Positions 51,970 through 60,960 of a stretch of DNA of 64,000 nucleotides are shown piece after piece (position 1 is the stretch's first letter; each line of letters starts with the position of its first letter). Origin of the DNA: Lactobacillus pasteurii DSM 23907 = CRBIP 24.76 (GTDB taxonomy: Bacteria > Bacillota > Bacilli > Lactobacillales > Lactobacillaceae); NCBI RefSeq assembly GCF_000297025.1, contig NZ_CAKD01000013.1, positions 112,071 to 176,070 of the forward strand, written 5' to 3'. Below the pieces are notes generated by a model that ran no database searches, had not been told where the DNA came from, and worked only from the letters and a program-made list of their open reading frames with translations. A program made the position numbers and the translations under genes.

Positions 51970-53421
51970 TTAGGATAGTTTTTCTATATAAGTAGACCAT
52001 TCCTTGCGGAAGACTGAAGCTTGCTCTTTTGTCATTCTAGGTTGGTAAGTCTTAGAAGAAATAGGAGCAGTGATAGCATTTTGGGCATTCATGGCAGTGC
52101 CCAAAGCGCTAAGTTCAGATACATCGGAAATAACTACTTGGCTTTGAGCAATATTGCTCAAGTATTGCATCAAATATTTGTTGTGGATCATGCCACCGTC
52201 AGTATGGATTTCTGCTTTTACGTTAGGATAAATCTTTTGAAATTCAGAAATAATATCACAGATTTGGTAAACTAATGAATTTAAAGTTGCGCGAACTAGT
52301 TCTTTTTTGCCGGTTGATGCAGTCATACCAACAAAAGCGGCTTTCATTTCAGGTAGCCAGTAAGGCGTCCCAAGGCCTGCAAAGGCAGGAATCAAGATGG
52401 TATGATCTTCTGGATCAGCAGTTAGAGCCAGTTCAGTAGTTTCTTCAGGGCTAGCAATTAGTTTCAATTTGTCTTTCAACCAAGTGATGCTGGCCCCGGC
52501 ATAGTTGATATTTCCTTCAATTACGTAAGAAGTCTTACCATTAATTGACCAAGCAATTGAAGTATTGAGTTGATTATTGAGATCGTCCATCAATTTATCG
52601 CCAATATTTAACATAACAGAAGATCCCGTGCCAAAAGTAACCTTAAAATCTCCTGGTTGGTAGCATTGATGGGCAAAAAGGGCTGCCTGAGAGTCACCCA
52701 GAACGCTAAGAATTGGGATAGGATGATCTGCTAAGCCAAATAGATCAGTTTGACCGAAGTTAGCATTGGAATCGACGATTTCAGGTAGATTATTTAAATC
52801 AATTCCAAAAATTTCAGCCAGTTCATGATCCCATTGACCAGTATGAATGTTCATTAATTGCGTTCTGCAGGCATTAGAAGGCTCAGTCTTGAAGCTTTTG
52901 CCTGAAGTTAGTTGATAGACTAACCAGGCGTCCATAGTTCCTAAGCATAAGTCATTATTTTGCTGAGCTTGAATTACTCTTGGCTCGTTTAAGAGCATCC
53001 AGCCCCATTTAGCACCGGTGAAATAAGCAGATAAGGCCAAGCCGGTTTTATTTTTAACTGCGTCGAGCAATTCCTGATATGAAATACGTTTGATCAATTG
53101 CTCTGCACGATTATCTTGCCAAACGATAGTTGAACAAAGGGGTTCGCCAGTTTTTCTAGACCAGGCAGCAGCTGATTCTCGCTGATTGGTAAGTGCAACT
53201 GCTTCAATTTCAGAGGAGGGAACCTGGTCTAAAGCTAATTTAAATAGTTGAGTAAGATTATTTTTGATTTCGTTTAGGTTATGACTAATCCAACTATGTT
53301 GGCTGATAATTTGCTTATGTGGCAGAGAACTTTTCCAAAAAATTGCTCCACTATGATCAAATAAGATTGCCTTAGTTCCTTGGGTACTTTGATCAATTGC
53401 TAAAACGTATTTTCCTGCCAT
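51970..53421 (-). CDS. FGGY-family carbohydrate kinase
   Basis: This 483-residue protein is an FGGY kinase: N-terminal phosphate-binding segment LAIDQSTQGTKAILFD, substrate region ALTNQRESAAAW and IVWQDNRAEQ, catalytic Asp in VLGDSQAALFAHQ, and ATP-binding FGTGSSVMLN and HTDGGMIHN blocks. It looks somewhat glycerol-kinase-like rather than a classical XylB or AraB. It is the third gene of an operon after the two transketolase subunits, 10 bases downstream of the second. In the known apiose pathway an FGGY-type apulose kinase acts just before a two-subunit transketolase; the same order of activities fits here. Xylulose or ribulose kinase are the main alternatives. The substrate is inferred only. 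Confidence 0.88.
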   Translation of the reverse strand: MAGKYVLAIDQSTQGTKAILFDHSGAIFWKSSLPHKQIISQHSWISHNLNEIKNNLTQLFKLALDQVPSSEIEAVALTNQRESAAAWSRKTGEPLCSTIVWQDNRAEQLIKRISYQELLDAVKNKTGLALSAYFTGAKWGWMLLNEPRVIQAQQNNDLCLGTMDAWLVYQLTSGKSFKTEPSNACRTQLMNIHTGQWDHELAEIFGIDLNNLPEIVDSNANFGQTDLFGLADHPIPILSVLGDSQAALFAHQCYQPGDFKVTFGTGSSVMLNIGDKLMDDLNNQLNTSIAWSINGKTSYVIEGNINYAGASITWLKDKLKLIASPEETTELALTADPEDHTILIPAFAGLGTPYWLPEMKAAFVGMTASTGKKELVRATLNSLVYQICDIISEFQKIYPNVKAEIHTDGGMIHNKYLMQYLSNIAQSQVVISDVSELSALGTAMNAQNAITAPISSKTYQPRMTKEQASVFRKEWSTYIEKLS

Positions 53422-53430
53422 AATGATTAC

Positions 53431-54375
53431 CTACTTAGATAGAATATTTTTGACGGAGTTAGTGATCCCTTCGGCATCTAAGCCGTAGTAGTGGAACACA
53501 TCGTCTTGACTTCCTTGGATAGCTGGTTCATCTGGGAAGCCCAAGATGTCTAACTTAGCGTAAGCATATTTAGCAACTTCAGTTGCCACAGCTGCACCAA
53601 TACCGTTGATAACATCGTGTTCTTCAACAGTCACAAGGTGGTCAAAGCGTTGAGCTAGTTCGGCAATTTTTTCAGTATCAAGTGGCTTGATTGAGCCAAG
53701 GTCAACAACTTCGGCTTCAATGCCAAGTTCACTCAAGTTCTTGGCTGCTTCTAAAGTGAAGTACAACATTTCGCCAGTTGAAATTAAGCAGATATCCTTA
53801 CCTTCGCGAATAGTTGTAGCCTTGCCAGGTACGAATTCGAAGTCTTCGTGGTAAACATTGTCCAATTTGCGCTTGCCGACACGAACGTAGGCAGGCTTGT
53901 CAGAAGTGAGCAAGTATTTGAAAAGTGCCTTAACTTGGTACTTGTCGCATGGTTGGTAGACTTCTAAATCTGGAATAGCTCTAGTGATGGCAACATCGTT
54001 AAGTGAGTGGTGAGTGTTGCCAAGCCAAGTGTAGGAGTTACCACCAGAAATACCGATCAATTTAACGTTGTTTTTGTTGAAGGCTACGTCAACTTTTACT
54101 TGTTCGATTGAACGCATTGACAAAAATGGTGCAGGAGAGAAGACGAAAGGATGCTTGCCTTCGTGGGCCATACCAGCTGCTACAGTTACAGCGTTTTGTT
54201 CGGCGATACCCATTTCAATCGTACGGTCAGGGTGAGCGTTAGTGAAAGCATTCAATCCAGCTGAACCGCGGGAGTCGCAAGTTACTACTAATAAATCTGG
54301 ATCAGTAGCTGTTGCCTTGTCCAAAGTTTCAGCAATTACGGCATTAGCAGTTAATTTTGTATCTGTATTATTCAT
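53431..54375 (-). CDS. Transketolase, C-terminal subunit
   Basis: This 314-residue protein holds the pyrimidine-binding and C-terminal domains of transketolase. MGIAEQNAVTVAAG carries the catalytic Glu that activates thiamine diphosphate, and TVEEHDVINGIGAAVATEVA opens the C-terminal domain. Two-gene transketolases occur for specialised sugar pathways; the apulose-4-phosphate transketolase is one described case. The start codon overlaps the upstream subunit's stop by 8 bases, showing translational coupling and 1:1 production. Followed by the FGGY kinase gene. A standard one-piece transketolase for central metabolism is not in this window. Confidence 0.9.
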   Translation of the reverse strand: MNNTDTKLTANAVIAETLDKATATDPDLLVVTCDSRGSAGLNAFTNAHPDRTIEMGIAEQNAVTVAAGMAHEGKHPFVFSPAPFLSMRSIEQVKVDVAFNKNNVKLIGISGGNSYTWLGNTHHSLNDVAITRAIPDLEVYQPCDKYQVKALFKYLLTSDKPAYVRVGKRKLDNVYHEDFEFVPGKATTIREGKDICLISTGEMLYFTLEAAKNLSELGIEAEVVDLGSIKPLDTEKIAELAQRFDHLVTVEEHDVINGIGAAVATEVAKYAYAKLDILGFPDEPAIQGSQDDVFHYYGLDAEGITNSVKNILSK

Positions 54376-55201
54376 TTTCTAAAGCCTCCATTTGAGCATC
54401 AAATTCTTTAAGTGCCTTTTGATATTCTTCTTCAGTTGGAATCTTGTGGTGCCAGTCAGCTCGATTTTCGGCAAATGAAACACCCTTGCCCTTAACAGTG
54501 TGAGCAATGATTACGCGTGGCTTGTTGGTATTGTTTTCTTTTGAAAGAATTTCAACTAAAGCTTCCACATCGTTGCCATTTACTTCTTGTACGTCCCAGC
54601 CAAAAGCACGATACTTGTCAGTTAATGGGTTTGACCGCATGACCGTGTTGGTGGTACCAGAAATTTGCAATTCGTTGTGATCAACAATGGCAATTAAATT
54701 GTCCAAGTTGTAATTGCCGGCAGCCATTGCTGCTTCCCAGATAGAACCTTCAGCTTGTTCGCCGTCTCCCATCAAGACGAAAGTGCGCTTCTTGGAATGG
54801 TTCATCTTGGAAGCAAGAGCAACACCAACGCCAAGACCTAAACCGTGGCCAAGTGAACCAGTGTGGAATTCCATTCCCTTAATTTCAGTAGTTGGGTGAC
54901 CGATGAATGGCGTATTGAAAGTAGAGTAGCCATTATCAAGGTCTTCTTGCTTGATGTAGCCTTTGTCAGCTAAAATTTCATACCAAATTTCAACAGCGTG
55001 TCCCTTGCTTTGAATGTAGGTATCAATATCTGGATCGTTTAAGTTGTCAAGCGTTTGGTTCATTACGCCGTAATATAAGGCAACCAAGATATCTGCGCAG
55101 GATAGGCAGGAACCGGTGTGTCCATTTTTGTGATTGTAAATTAGCTGCCAAGTATTCTTTCTTAGTTGAACAGCTTTTTTCTTTAAGTCCAAAGTATTCA
55201 T
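54368..55201 (-). CDS. Transketolase, N-terminal subunit
   Basis: This 277-residue protein is the thiamine-diphosphate-binding half of transketolase. GHTGSCLSCADILVALYYGV is the N-terminal family block, GSLGHGLGLGVGVALA the phosphate loop and MGDGEQAEGSIWEAAMAAG...DHN the ThDP/Mg2+ motif. ATG 55201 has GAGGT 9 bases upstream; an in-frame ATG at 55216 precedes that ribosome site and is rejected. It is the first gene of the operon, transcribed away from the LacI-type regulator, with a cre box and AT-rich palindromes in the shared promoter region. Confidence 0.92.
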   Translation of the reverse strand: MNTLDLKKKAVQLRKNTWQLIYNHKNGHTGSCLSCADILVALYYGVMNQTLDNLNDPDIDTYIQSKGHAVEIWYEILADKGYIKQEDLDNGYSTFNTPFIGHPTTEIKGMEFHTGSLGHGLGLGVGVALASKMNHSKKRTFVLMGDGEQAEGSIWEAAMAAGNYNLDNLIAIVDHNELQISGTTNTVMRSNPLTDKYRAFGWDVQEVNGNDVEALVEILSKENNTNKPRVIIAHTVKGKGVSFAENRADWHHKIPTEEEYQKALKEFDAQMEALENE

Positions 55202-55233
55202 TGCTGTGTACCTCACTATCTATTTAATTTCGT

Positions 55234-55247
55234 TGACACCGCTATCA
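55234..55247. promoter_or_regulatory. cre box of the transketolase-kinase operon
   Basis: TGACACCGCTATCA fits the cre consensus fully, 33 bases upstream of the transketolase N-subunit start. Confidence 0.8.
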
Positions 55248-55273
55248 TATCATGCAAATTGTAAAAAATCTTG

Positions 55274-55321
55274 CTATTTTACTAAATAAAAATTAAATTT
55301 AGTTATTTTTTAGTAAAAAGT
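55274..55321. promoter_or_regulatory. Pair of AT-rich palindromes between transketolase and lacI-type genes
   Basis: CTATTTTACTAAATAAA (centre 55282) and ATTTTTTAGTAAAAAGT (centre 55313) are variants of the palindrome TTATTTTA-C/G-TAAAATAA that is perfect at 63024-63040. They also form an inverted repeat with each other (TTTTACTAAA and TTTTAGTAAAA). Candidate binding sites of the divergent LacI-family regulator. Confidence 0.55.
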
Positions 55322-55374
55322 TGTATAACGTGGTAATATATTTACGAATGCTATTACAGAAAGAAGAATTCCAA

Positions 55375-56394
55375 ATGAAAAAGATAAAAATGAGCGATAT
55401 TGCTGCCAAGGCAAATGTCTCTAGATCAGCGGTATCGCTTGCTTTAAATGGCAAACCAGGTGTAAGTGATGAAACCCGCAAGAAGATATTCGATATCATT
55501 GATCAAGAAGGATATAAGCCGCTGAGAAAAAGAAAAAAGGGTGGCGTTAGAAAGATAGCCAGTGTTAACTTGATCATCGTTAGCGATAAAAATGGTGTCG
55601 TTAGCCAAAATTATCGGAGCTTGCCTTTCTTTGATAAGCTTGTTTCAAGTTTGACGCAAAACGTTTCAGGTTTTGGTGGACATGTCCAAATTGATACTCT
55701 TTCAATTGATAATTTGGCATCTGACCTAAAGACTTTACTAGAACATACTAAAATTACTAATGCTGTGGTATTAGGAACAGACCTAAGTAGAAATGATATT
55801 ATTGCAATCAATAAGCGGATAAAGAACGTGGTTTTTGTCGATACATATTATGACGACATTGATGCTGATTTTGTCACCATGGACAACTTCAGGGGTGCCT
55901 ACACAGCCGGTAAATATATCATCAGCAAGGGCTACAAGAAGATCGGCTATGTTGCATCCAATAAGTTAATTCCAAACTTTTACCAGAGAAGAAAAGGTTT
56001 TGTGCAAGCTTTAGCAGAAAATGGATTAGAACTAGAGAAGAAGTATATGTATAGTTTGAATCCGATTCAATTAATGCCATCAAGCGATTTGCCAGAATTC
56101 AATACCAAAGACCTGCCTGAGGCATTGTTCTGTGAAGATGATTATATGGCCTTGAGACTATTGAAGGAGTTCCTCAAACAAGGCTTATCAATTCCAGAAG
56201 ACATTGCCATCATGGGCTTTGACGATATTTATGAAGATGTCATGGTCATTCCAGAATTGACCACTATCCATGTGCCAATTCAACAAATCGTTAACCAAGT
56301 TATCTTCCAATTACAAAGCCAAGCAGAGGATTCTGAATGGGAAGCGCAAAAGTGTTTGGTCAGCACACACTTGGTTGAGCGAAATTCTATTTAG
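55375..56394 (+). CDS. LacI-family transcriptional regulator of the pentose locus
   Basis: This 339-residue regulator has an N-terminal LacI HTH (MSDIAAKANVSRSAVSLALNG with hinge KPGVSDETRKKI) and a periplasmic-binding-like sensor domain with DNFRGAYTAGKYIISKGYKKIGYV and IMGFDDIYEDVM blocks. ATG 55375 (AGAAAGAAG upstream) gives the canonical HTH start; an ATG at 55348 is less plausible. It sits between the transketolase/kinase operon, transcribed the other way, and the isomerase gene, so it most likely controls both and the rbs-type transporter in response to the imported sugar. AT-only palindromes occur at all these promoters. Confidence 0.9.
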   Translation: MKKIKMSDIAAKANVSRSAVSLALNGKPGVSDETRKKIFDIIDQEGYKPLRKRKKGGVRKIASVNLIIVSDKNGVVSQNYRSLPFFDKLVSSLTQNVSGFGGHVQIDTLSIDNLASDLKTLLEHTKITNAVVLGTDLSRNDIIAINKRIKNVVFVDTYYDDIDADFVTMDNFRGAYTAGKYIISKGYKKIGYVASNKLIPNFYQRRKGFVQALAENGLELEKKYMYSLNPIQLMPSSDLPEFNTKDLPEALFCEDDYMALRLLKEFLKQGLSIPEDIAIMGFDDIYEDVMVIPELTTIHVPIQQIVNQVIFQLQSQAEDSEWEAQKCLVSTHLVERNSI

Positions 56395-56404
56395 CTAGTT
56401 TAGT

Positions 56405-56475
56405 CTATTCTAGTAAATATTAGCTTGATTAATCCTTCACAAAAGTGTTAAGTTTAATACATGAAAACGTTTACT
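56405..56475 (+). promoter_or_regulatory. Regulatory region of the isomerase-like gene: AT palindrome variant and near-cre box
   Basis: CTATTCTAGTAAATATT (56405-56421) resembles the AT-rich palindrome of the locus, though weakly. TGAAAACGTTTACT (56462-56475) matches 13 of 14 positions of cre, failing only at the last base. Confidence 0.45.
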
Positions 56476-56492
56476 CGGAAAGAAGGATAATT

Positions 56493-57935
56493 ATGGTTAA
56501 TAAAGAAGCTCTTAAAAAGATAAAAATTGGCTTTGTTCCTACTAGAAGAAATATTTTCTCAGCTGAAGCAGCAATCGAATTCGCAAATTATACTCGCGAA
56601 AAGATGGATGAAATCGGCATTAACTACGTTGATATCAAGGATGTTAATTCTGATGGCTTACTTTACGATGATGAAGGACTTGAAAAAGTATATAAAAAAT
56701 TCAGAGATGAAGAAATTGATGGTTTGTTCATTGCCAATGAAAACTTCGGAACAGAATATGAAGTAGCTAGATTAGCAGCTAAGTTCAATGTGCCAGTTTT
56801 ATTGTGGGGGCCAAGAGATGAAGCTCCTGCAGAAGATGGCTCTAGAAGAAGAGATACCCAGTGTGGTTTATTTGCGATCGGCAAAGTTTTGAGACACTTC
56901 AATGTTCCATTTACTTACATCAGAAACAGCGATATTGATGATCCAAGCTTTACCAGAGGTTTAGTAGACTTTATCAAAGTATGTAATGTTGTAAAGACCT
57001 TTAGAAGTACTCGAATTCTTCAAGTGGGTCCACGACCATTTGACTTTTGGTCTGTAATAGTAAATGAAGGGGAATTGCTTGAAAAATTTGGTATCCAATT
57101 GTCTCCTATTCCTTTAGGTGAATTGACTACAGCTATGAAGGATATCTTGGAAAAGAAGGATCCTCGCATCGAAGAGACTAAGGATACTTATCGCAAGTGG
57201 GCTGATGTTCAAATTGAAGAAAAAGATTTCGATAAGGTAGCTGCATTGAAGTTGGCACTTGAAGACAAGATGCATCAATATGGCTGTAATGCCGGCGTAA
57301 TTCAATGCTGGACAGAACTTCAACGCGAAATCGGCATCTTGCCATATGCTTCAGAAGCCTTGCTTCAAACTGAAGGCTTGCCAGTAACATGTGAAGTTGA
57401 TATTAATGGTGCTATTTCAGAATTGCTAGTTGAAAGTGCAACTTTAGGTGAAGAAAAAGCTTTGTTTGCAGACGTTAACTGCCGCCACCCATACAATGAA
57501 AACGGTGAATTGTTGCAACACTTGGGTACATTTGCCTTCCAAACTGCAAAGAATAGACCAGTTTTGCCACCATCACACTTTGTATTTGACTATCCTGGAT
57601 CAGCTGCCTTTGAAATCAAGGATGGCGACTACACATTAGTAAGATTTGATGGCGATCATGGCAAATATTCAATGCTTTTAGGTAACGCTAAGACATGTGA
57701 GGGACCATATGAACAGGGAACATATGCATGGTTTGAATTCCAAAACTTAAATAGATTCGAAGCTAAGTATGTTTATGGTCCATACATTCACCATATGGCT
57801 GCAGTCCGCGCTGATGTCGTACCAATCCTTGCAGAGGCGGGCAAATACATTAATGTAACTCCAGATTATTTTGACCCAATTAGCGATAAAGTTGACGCTT
57901 ATTGGTATGGTGACCTAGAATCAATAATTGATTAA
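56493..57935 (+). CDS. L-fucose/L-arabinose isomerase-like protein
   Basis: This 480-residue protein has the fold of the FucI/AraA ketol isomerase superfamily: an N-terminal Rossmann-like region (IGFVPTRRNIFSAEAAIEFA), PVLLWGPRDEAP and RRRDTQCGLFAIGKVLRHF in the middle, LQVGPRPFDFW, and a C-terminal domain with ALFADVNCRHPYNENGELL and LVRFDGDHGKYSMLLGNAKTCEGP. It would convert an aldose to its ketose, the step before the FGGY kinase. FucI-like proteins of this length with unassigned substrates are common in sugar operons. ATG 56493 follows AGAAGGA; ATG 56445 precedes that site and is rejected. A strong terminator separates it from the rbs genes. Confidence 0.85.
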   Translation: MVNKEALKKIKIGFVPTRRNIFSAEAAIEFANYTREKMDEIGINYVDIKDVNSDGLLYDDEGLEKVYKKFRDEEIDGLFIANENFGTEYEVARLAAKFNVPVLLWGPRDEAPAEDGSRRRDTQCGLFAIGKVLRHFNVPFTYIRNSDIDDPSFTRGLVDFIKVCNVVKTFRSTRILQVGPRPFDFWSVIVNEGELLEKFGIQLSPIPLGELTTAMKDILEKKDPRIEETKDTYRKWADVQIEEKDFDKVAALKLALEDKMHQYGCNAGVIQCWTELQREIGILPYASEALLQTEGLPVTCEVDINGAISELLVESATLGEEKALFADVNCRHPYNENGELLQHLGTFAFQTAKNRPVLPPSHFVFDYPGSAAFEIKDGDYTLVRFDGDHGKYSMLLGNAKTCEGPYEQGTYAWFEFQNLNRFEAKYVYGPYIHHMAAVRADVVPILAEAGKYINVTPDYFDPISDKVDAYWYGDLESIID

Positions 57936-57939
57936 GAGA

Positions 57940-57982
57940 AAAGAGCATAGTAATGGGTTATGCACCACTATGCTCTTTTTTT
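57940..57982 (+). terminator. Rho-independent terminator of the isomerase-like gene
   Basis: AAAGAGCATAGT pairs with ACTATGCTCTTT, followed by more T. Confidence 0.88.
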
Positions 57983-58041
57983 ATCTTTAAAAGCTTGTCA
58001 ACTAAAATATAACTAGAATAATATTTTTTTGCTAAACCTAT

Positions 58042-58055
58042 TGAAAACGCTATCA
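58042..58055. promoter_or_regulatory. cre box of the rbs-type operon
   Basis: TGAAAACGCTATCA fits the cre consensus fully, about 80 bases before rbsK. Confidence 0.78.
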
Positions 58056-58109
58056 ATAAGTGCTTGAATAGTAACTGTAATAAGTATAAAGTCAGTTAAA
58101 AATTTTAGT

Positions 58110-58126
58110 TTATTTTAGTAGAATGT
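58110..58126. promoter_or_regulatory. AT-rich palindrome variant before rbsK
   Basis: TTATTTTAGTAGAATGT matches 14 of 17 positions of the perfect palindrome at 63024-63040 (centre base free). Candidate operator for the LacI-type regulator. Confidence 0.5.
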
Positions 58127-58136
58127 GAGAAGAGTT

Positions 58137-59054
58137 ATGAGTAATGTAGGAGTACTCGGAAGTATTAATGTAGACACTACCTTGCACGTTGACAGAATTC
58201 CTCAACCAGGTGAGACAATTCATGTGCAAAGTAAAAGCTCAGCCGGAGGCGGAAAAGGAGCTAACCAAGCCGTTTCTGCTATTAGAAATGGTGCAAAGGT
58301 AAAGTTTATCGGCTCGGTTGGCAAGGATGCAGATGGCGTAATGATGCGTGATCTTCTTAAAGCAGAAGGCATCGACATCGAATGTGTTTTAGAGGATGAA
58401 AAAAATAGCACAGGTACAGCAACAATTCTATTAGACGAAGAAGGACAAAATAGTATTTTGGTGTATCCAGGTTCAAATGATAGTATTCGCAAGTCAGATA
58501 TTGATGAAATGAAGGAAGAACTTGAAACACTTGATATCTTGATTGCACAATTTGAAACTCCAAAAGAAGCTACACTAGAAGCATTTAAAATTGCAAAAGA
58601 AAATGAGGTAATTACAATTTTAAATCCAGCCCCAGCTTCAGAGATTGCATCAGAATTATTGGCAGTTACAGATGTTATTGCTCCAAATGAAACTGAAGCA
58701 GAAGTCTTGACTGGAATAAAAGTTGAAAGCGTGGAAGACATGCATAAAGTTGCCAGCTACTTCCATGAAAAAGGCGTAAGTGTTGTACTAATTACATTAG
58801 GCTCAAGAGGAGTTTTCCTATCAAGCAAGGATACCGAAAAGATCATTCCAGCATTTAAGGTAAAGCCAGTTGATACTACTGCAGCTGGAGATACATTTAT
58901 CGGATCGATGGCAAGTAAATTGAAAGTGGACCTTTCAAATATTGAAGAAGCGATCGTTTATGGACAACAAGCTTCATCAATAGCTGTTCAAAAGCCAGGA
59001 GCAATTCCATCAATTCCTAAAGAAGATGAGGTTACTCGCATTTATAACTTATAA
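58137..59054 (+). CDS. rbsK: Ribokinase-family (PfkB) kinase
   Basis: This 305-residue PfkB-family kinase phosphorylates ribose or a related pentose at O5. The two signatures are [20 protein letters not shown] with [12 protein letters not shown], and [15 protein letters not shown] with catalytic Asp; an [13 protein letters not shown] block is typical of ribokinase. ATG 58137 is chosen over a GTG-like start upstream; the ribosome site is a weak GAGAAGAG. First gene of a five-gene operon rbsK-rbsD-rbsA-rbsC-rbsB. True ribose use is the default reading; a related pentose cannot be excluded given the neighbouring isomerase and transketolase genes. Confidence 0.9.
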   Translation: MSNVGVLGSINVDTTLHVDRIPQPGETIHVQSKSSAGGGKGANQAVSAIRNGAKVKFIGSVGKDADGVMMRDLLKAEGIDIECVLEDEKNSTGTATILLDEEGQNSILVYPGSNDSIRKSDIDEMKEELETLDILIAQFETPKEATLEAFKIAKENEVITILNPAPASEIASELLAVTDVIAPNETEAEVLTGIKVESVEDMHKVASYFHEKGVSVVLITLGSRGVFLSSKDTEKIIPAFKVKPVDTTAAGDTFIGSMASKLKVDLSNIEEAIVYGQQASSIAVQKPGAIPSIPKEDEVTRIYNL

Positions 59055-59068
59055 TTCGAGGTTTTGTT

Positions 59069-59464
59069 ATGAAAAAAAGTGGAATATTGAATTCTCAGAT
59101 TTCAAGTGTAGTGGCTGATATGGGCCACATGGATTTGTTAGGTGTCGGGGATGCAGGAACTCCGGTTCCAAAAGGAACTGTCAAAATTGACTTGGCAGTT
59201 AAAAAAGATCTACCTAGCTTTATCGATGTTTTAACTGAAGTTTTGACTGAGTTAGAAGTTCAAAAAGTTTATATAGCAGAAGAAATAAAAACACAAAATC
59301 CAGAACAATTGGAAAACATCAAGAAAGTTTTGCCAAATGTTGAAATAGAATTTATAACTCACGCTGAACTAAAATTACGTCTCAAAGATAGTAAAGCATT
59401 TATTCGGACGGGTGAAGAAACACCATATTCAAATGTCATTTTAGAAAGTGGTGTAGTTTTTTAG
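59069..59464 (+). CDS. rbsD: D-ribose pyranase
   Basis: This 131-residue RbsD protein interconverts the beta-pyranose and furanose forms of ribose so that ribokinase can act. [19 protein letters not shown] carries the catalytic His near residue 20, and the C-terminal [19 protein letters not shown] is diagnostic of the family. Length is exactly typical. The start follows GAGGTTTT, 14 bases after rbsK. Its presence argues that at least one cargo of this operon is ribose or a pentose with the same anomer problem. Confidence 0.93.
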   Translation: MKKSGILNSQISSVVADMGHMDLLGVGDAGTPVPKGTVKIDLAVKKDLPSFIDVLTEVLTELEVQKVYIAEEIKTQNPEQLENIKKVLPNVEIEFITHAELKLRLKDSKAFIRTGEETPYSNVILESGVVF

Positions 59465-59480
59465 AAAGGGAGATCCTTTT

Positions 59481-60959
59481 ATGCAAATAGAAATGAAAGG
59501 AATCGCAAAGGCATTCGGTTCAAACAAGGTTTTGCAGGGAGTAAACTTCGATGTTAAATCTGGTGAAGTTCATGCATTGATGGGTGAAAACGGTGCCGGA
59601 AAATCTACATTGATGAACATCCTAACAGGATTATTGCAAAAGGATGCTGGCTCAATTTTGATCGATGGAAAAGAAACGAGCTACTCAAGTGCTTTGGATG
59701 CTGAACACCATGGGATCAGTTTTATTCACCAAGAAATGAATAACTTCCCTCAAATGAGTGTTGTAGACAATATGTTTCTGAATAAAGAGATCAAAACAAA
59801 GTTTGGTCTTATGAATCAAAAGGAAATGAAGAAGCAGGCTAAACATTATCTTGAGCAACTAGGTTCAAATATCAATGTTGACCAATTGATAGGTAATTTG
59901 ACAGTTGGTAACCAACAGATGATTGAAATTGCTAAGTCATTGATGACAGATGCAAAGTTTATCATCATGGACGAACCAACAGCTGCTTTAACAGAAAATG
60001 AAACGGCAATCCTGTTCAAGACAATTAGAGAACTAAAGAGCAAAGGAGTAGGTTTCATCTATATCTCTCACAGAATGGAAGAACTTTGGCAGATTTGTGA
60101 CCGAGTAACAGTCATGAGAGATGGTGTTTCAGTTAATACCTATAGCACAACTGAAGTTAAAGAAGATCGAATTGTTAAGGATATGGTTGGTAGAGATATT
60201 GGTGACTACTACCCTGCTAGAAATCCTAAGTTTGGTCCAGTTGCTTTGAAGGCGGAACATTTAACAGGTGCCAAGTTTAACGATATTAGCTTTGAAGTTC
60301 ACGAAGGTGAAATATTAGGCTTTTCTGGACTTATGGGTGCCGGTAGAACCGAAACAATGCGTGCTTTATTCGGAATAGATAAACTAAAATCCGGAAAAAT
60401 CATCTTACATGGGGAAGAGGTTAAACTATCTAGCCCAAGTGAATCGATTAAACATGGTATTGGTTTCTTAACCGAGGATAGAAAGACAGAAGGATTAGTT
60501 TTAGATCAATCCTTAGAAGACAATATTGCTTTGCCAAGTATTGATGGATTCAGAAAAGGTGGAATTATCGATAAAAAGGCCGAAGATGAATTTGTTGATA
60601 TGCTGATGAAGAGATTAACAGTTAAAGCCCAGAGTGCAAATGTTCCTGCTAGAAGTCTTTCTGGTGGTAATCAACAGAAGGTTGTTTTGGCAAAGTGGGT
60701 AGGTAGTGGATCAAGAGTATTAATTTTGGACGAGCCTACGCGTGGTGTCGACGTTGGTGCTAAGAAGGAAATCTACAAGTTAATGAACCAACTGACAGAT
60801 CGCAATGTTGCAATCATCATGGTATCTAGTGACCTTCCAGAAGTGTTGAGTATGAGTGACCGTATTAAGGTTTTATACGAAGGAAAAGAAATGGGTATCA
60901 TCGATGCGAAGGGCGCTACTCAAGAACAAGTAATGAAGTTGGCTACAGGAGGAAAATAA
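59481..60959 (+). CDS. rbsA: Ribose-type ABC importer, double ATP-binding protein
   Basis: This 492-residue protein has two ABC domains. Domain 1: Walker A GENGAGKSTLM, signature LTVGNQQMIEIAKSL, Walker B FIIMDEPTAAL. Domain 2: degenerate Walker A GLMGAGRTETM, signature LSGGNQQKVVLAKWV, Walker B VLILDEPTRGVD. This asymmetric pattern is standard for RbsA/MglA/XylG sugar importers. The ribosome site is AAAGGGAGA. Works with RbsC in the membrane and the RbsB lipoprotein. Confidence 0.95.
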   Translation: MQIEMKGIAKAFGSNKVLQGVNFDVKSGEVHALMGENGAGKSTLMNILTGLLQKDAGSILIDGKETSYSSALDAEHHGISFIHQEMNNFPQMSVVDNMFLNKEIKTKFGLMNQKEMKKQAKHYLEQLGSNINVDQLIGNLTVGNQQMIEIAKSLMTDAKFIIMDEPTAALTENETAILFKTIRELKSKGVGFIYISHRMEELWQICDRVTVMRDGVSVNTYSTTEVKEDRIVKDMVGRDIGDYYPARNPKFGPVALKAEHLTGAKFNDISFEVHEGEILGFSGLMGAGRTETMRALFGIDKLKSGKIILHGEEVKLSSPSESIKHGIGFLTEDRKTEGLVLDQSLEDNIALPSIDGFRKGGIIDKKAEDEFVDMLMKRLTVKAQSANVPARSLSGGNQQKVVLAKWVGSGSRVLILDEPTRGVDVGAKKEIYKLMNQLTDRNVAIIMVSSDLPEVLSMSDRIKVLYEGKEMGIIDAKGATQEQVMKLATGGK

Positions 60960-60960
60960 G

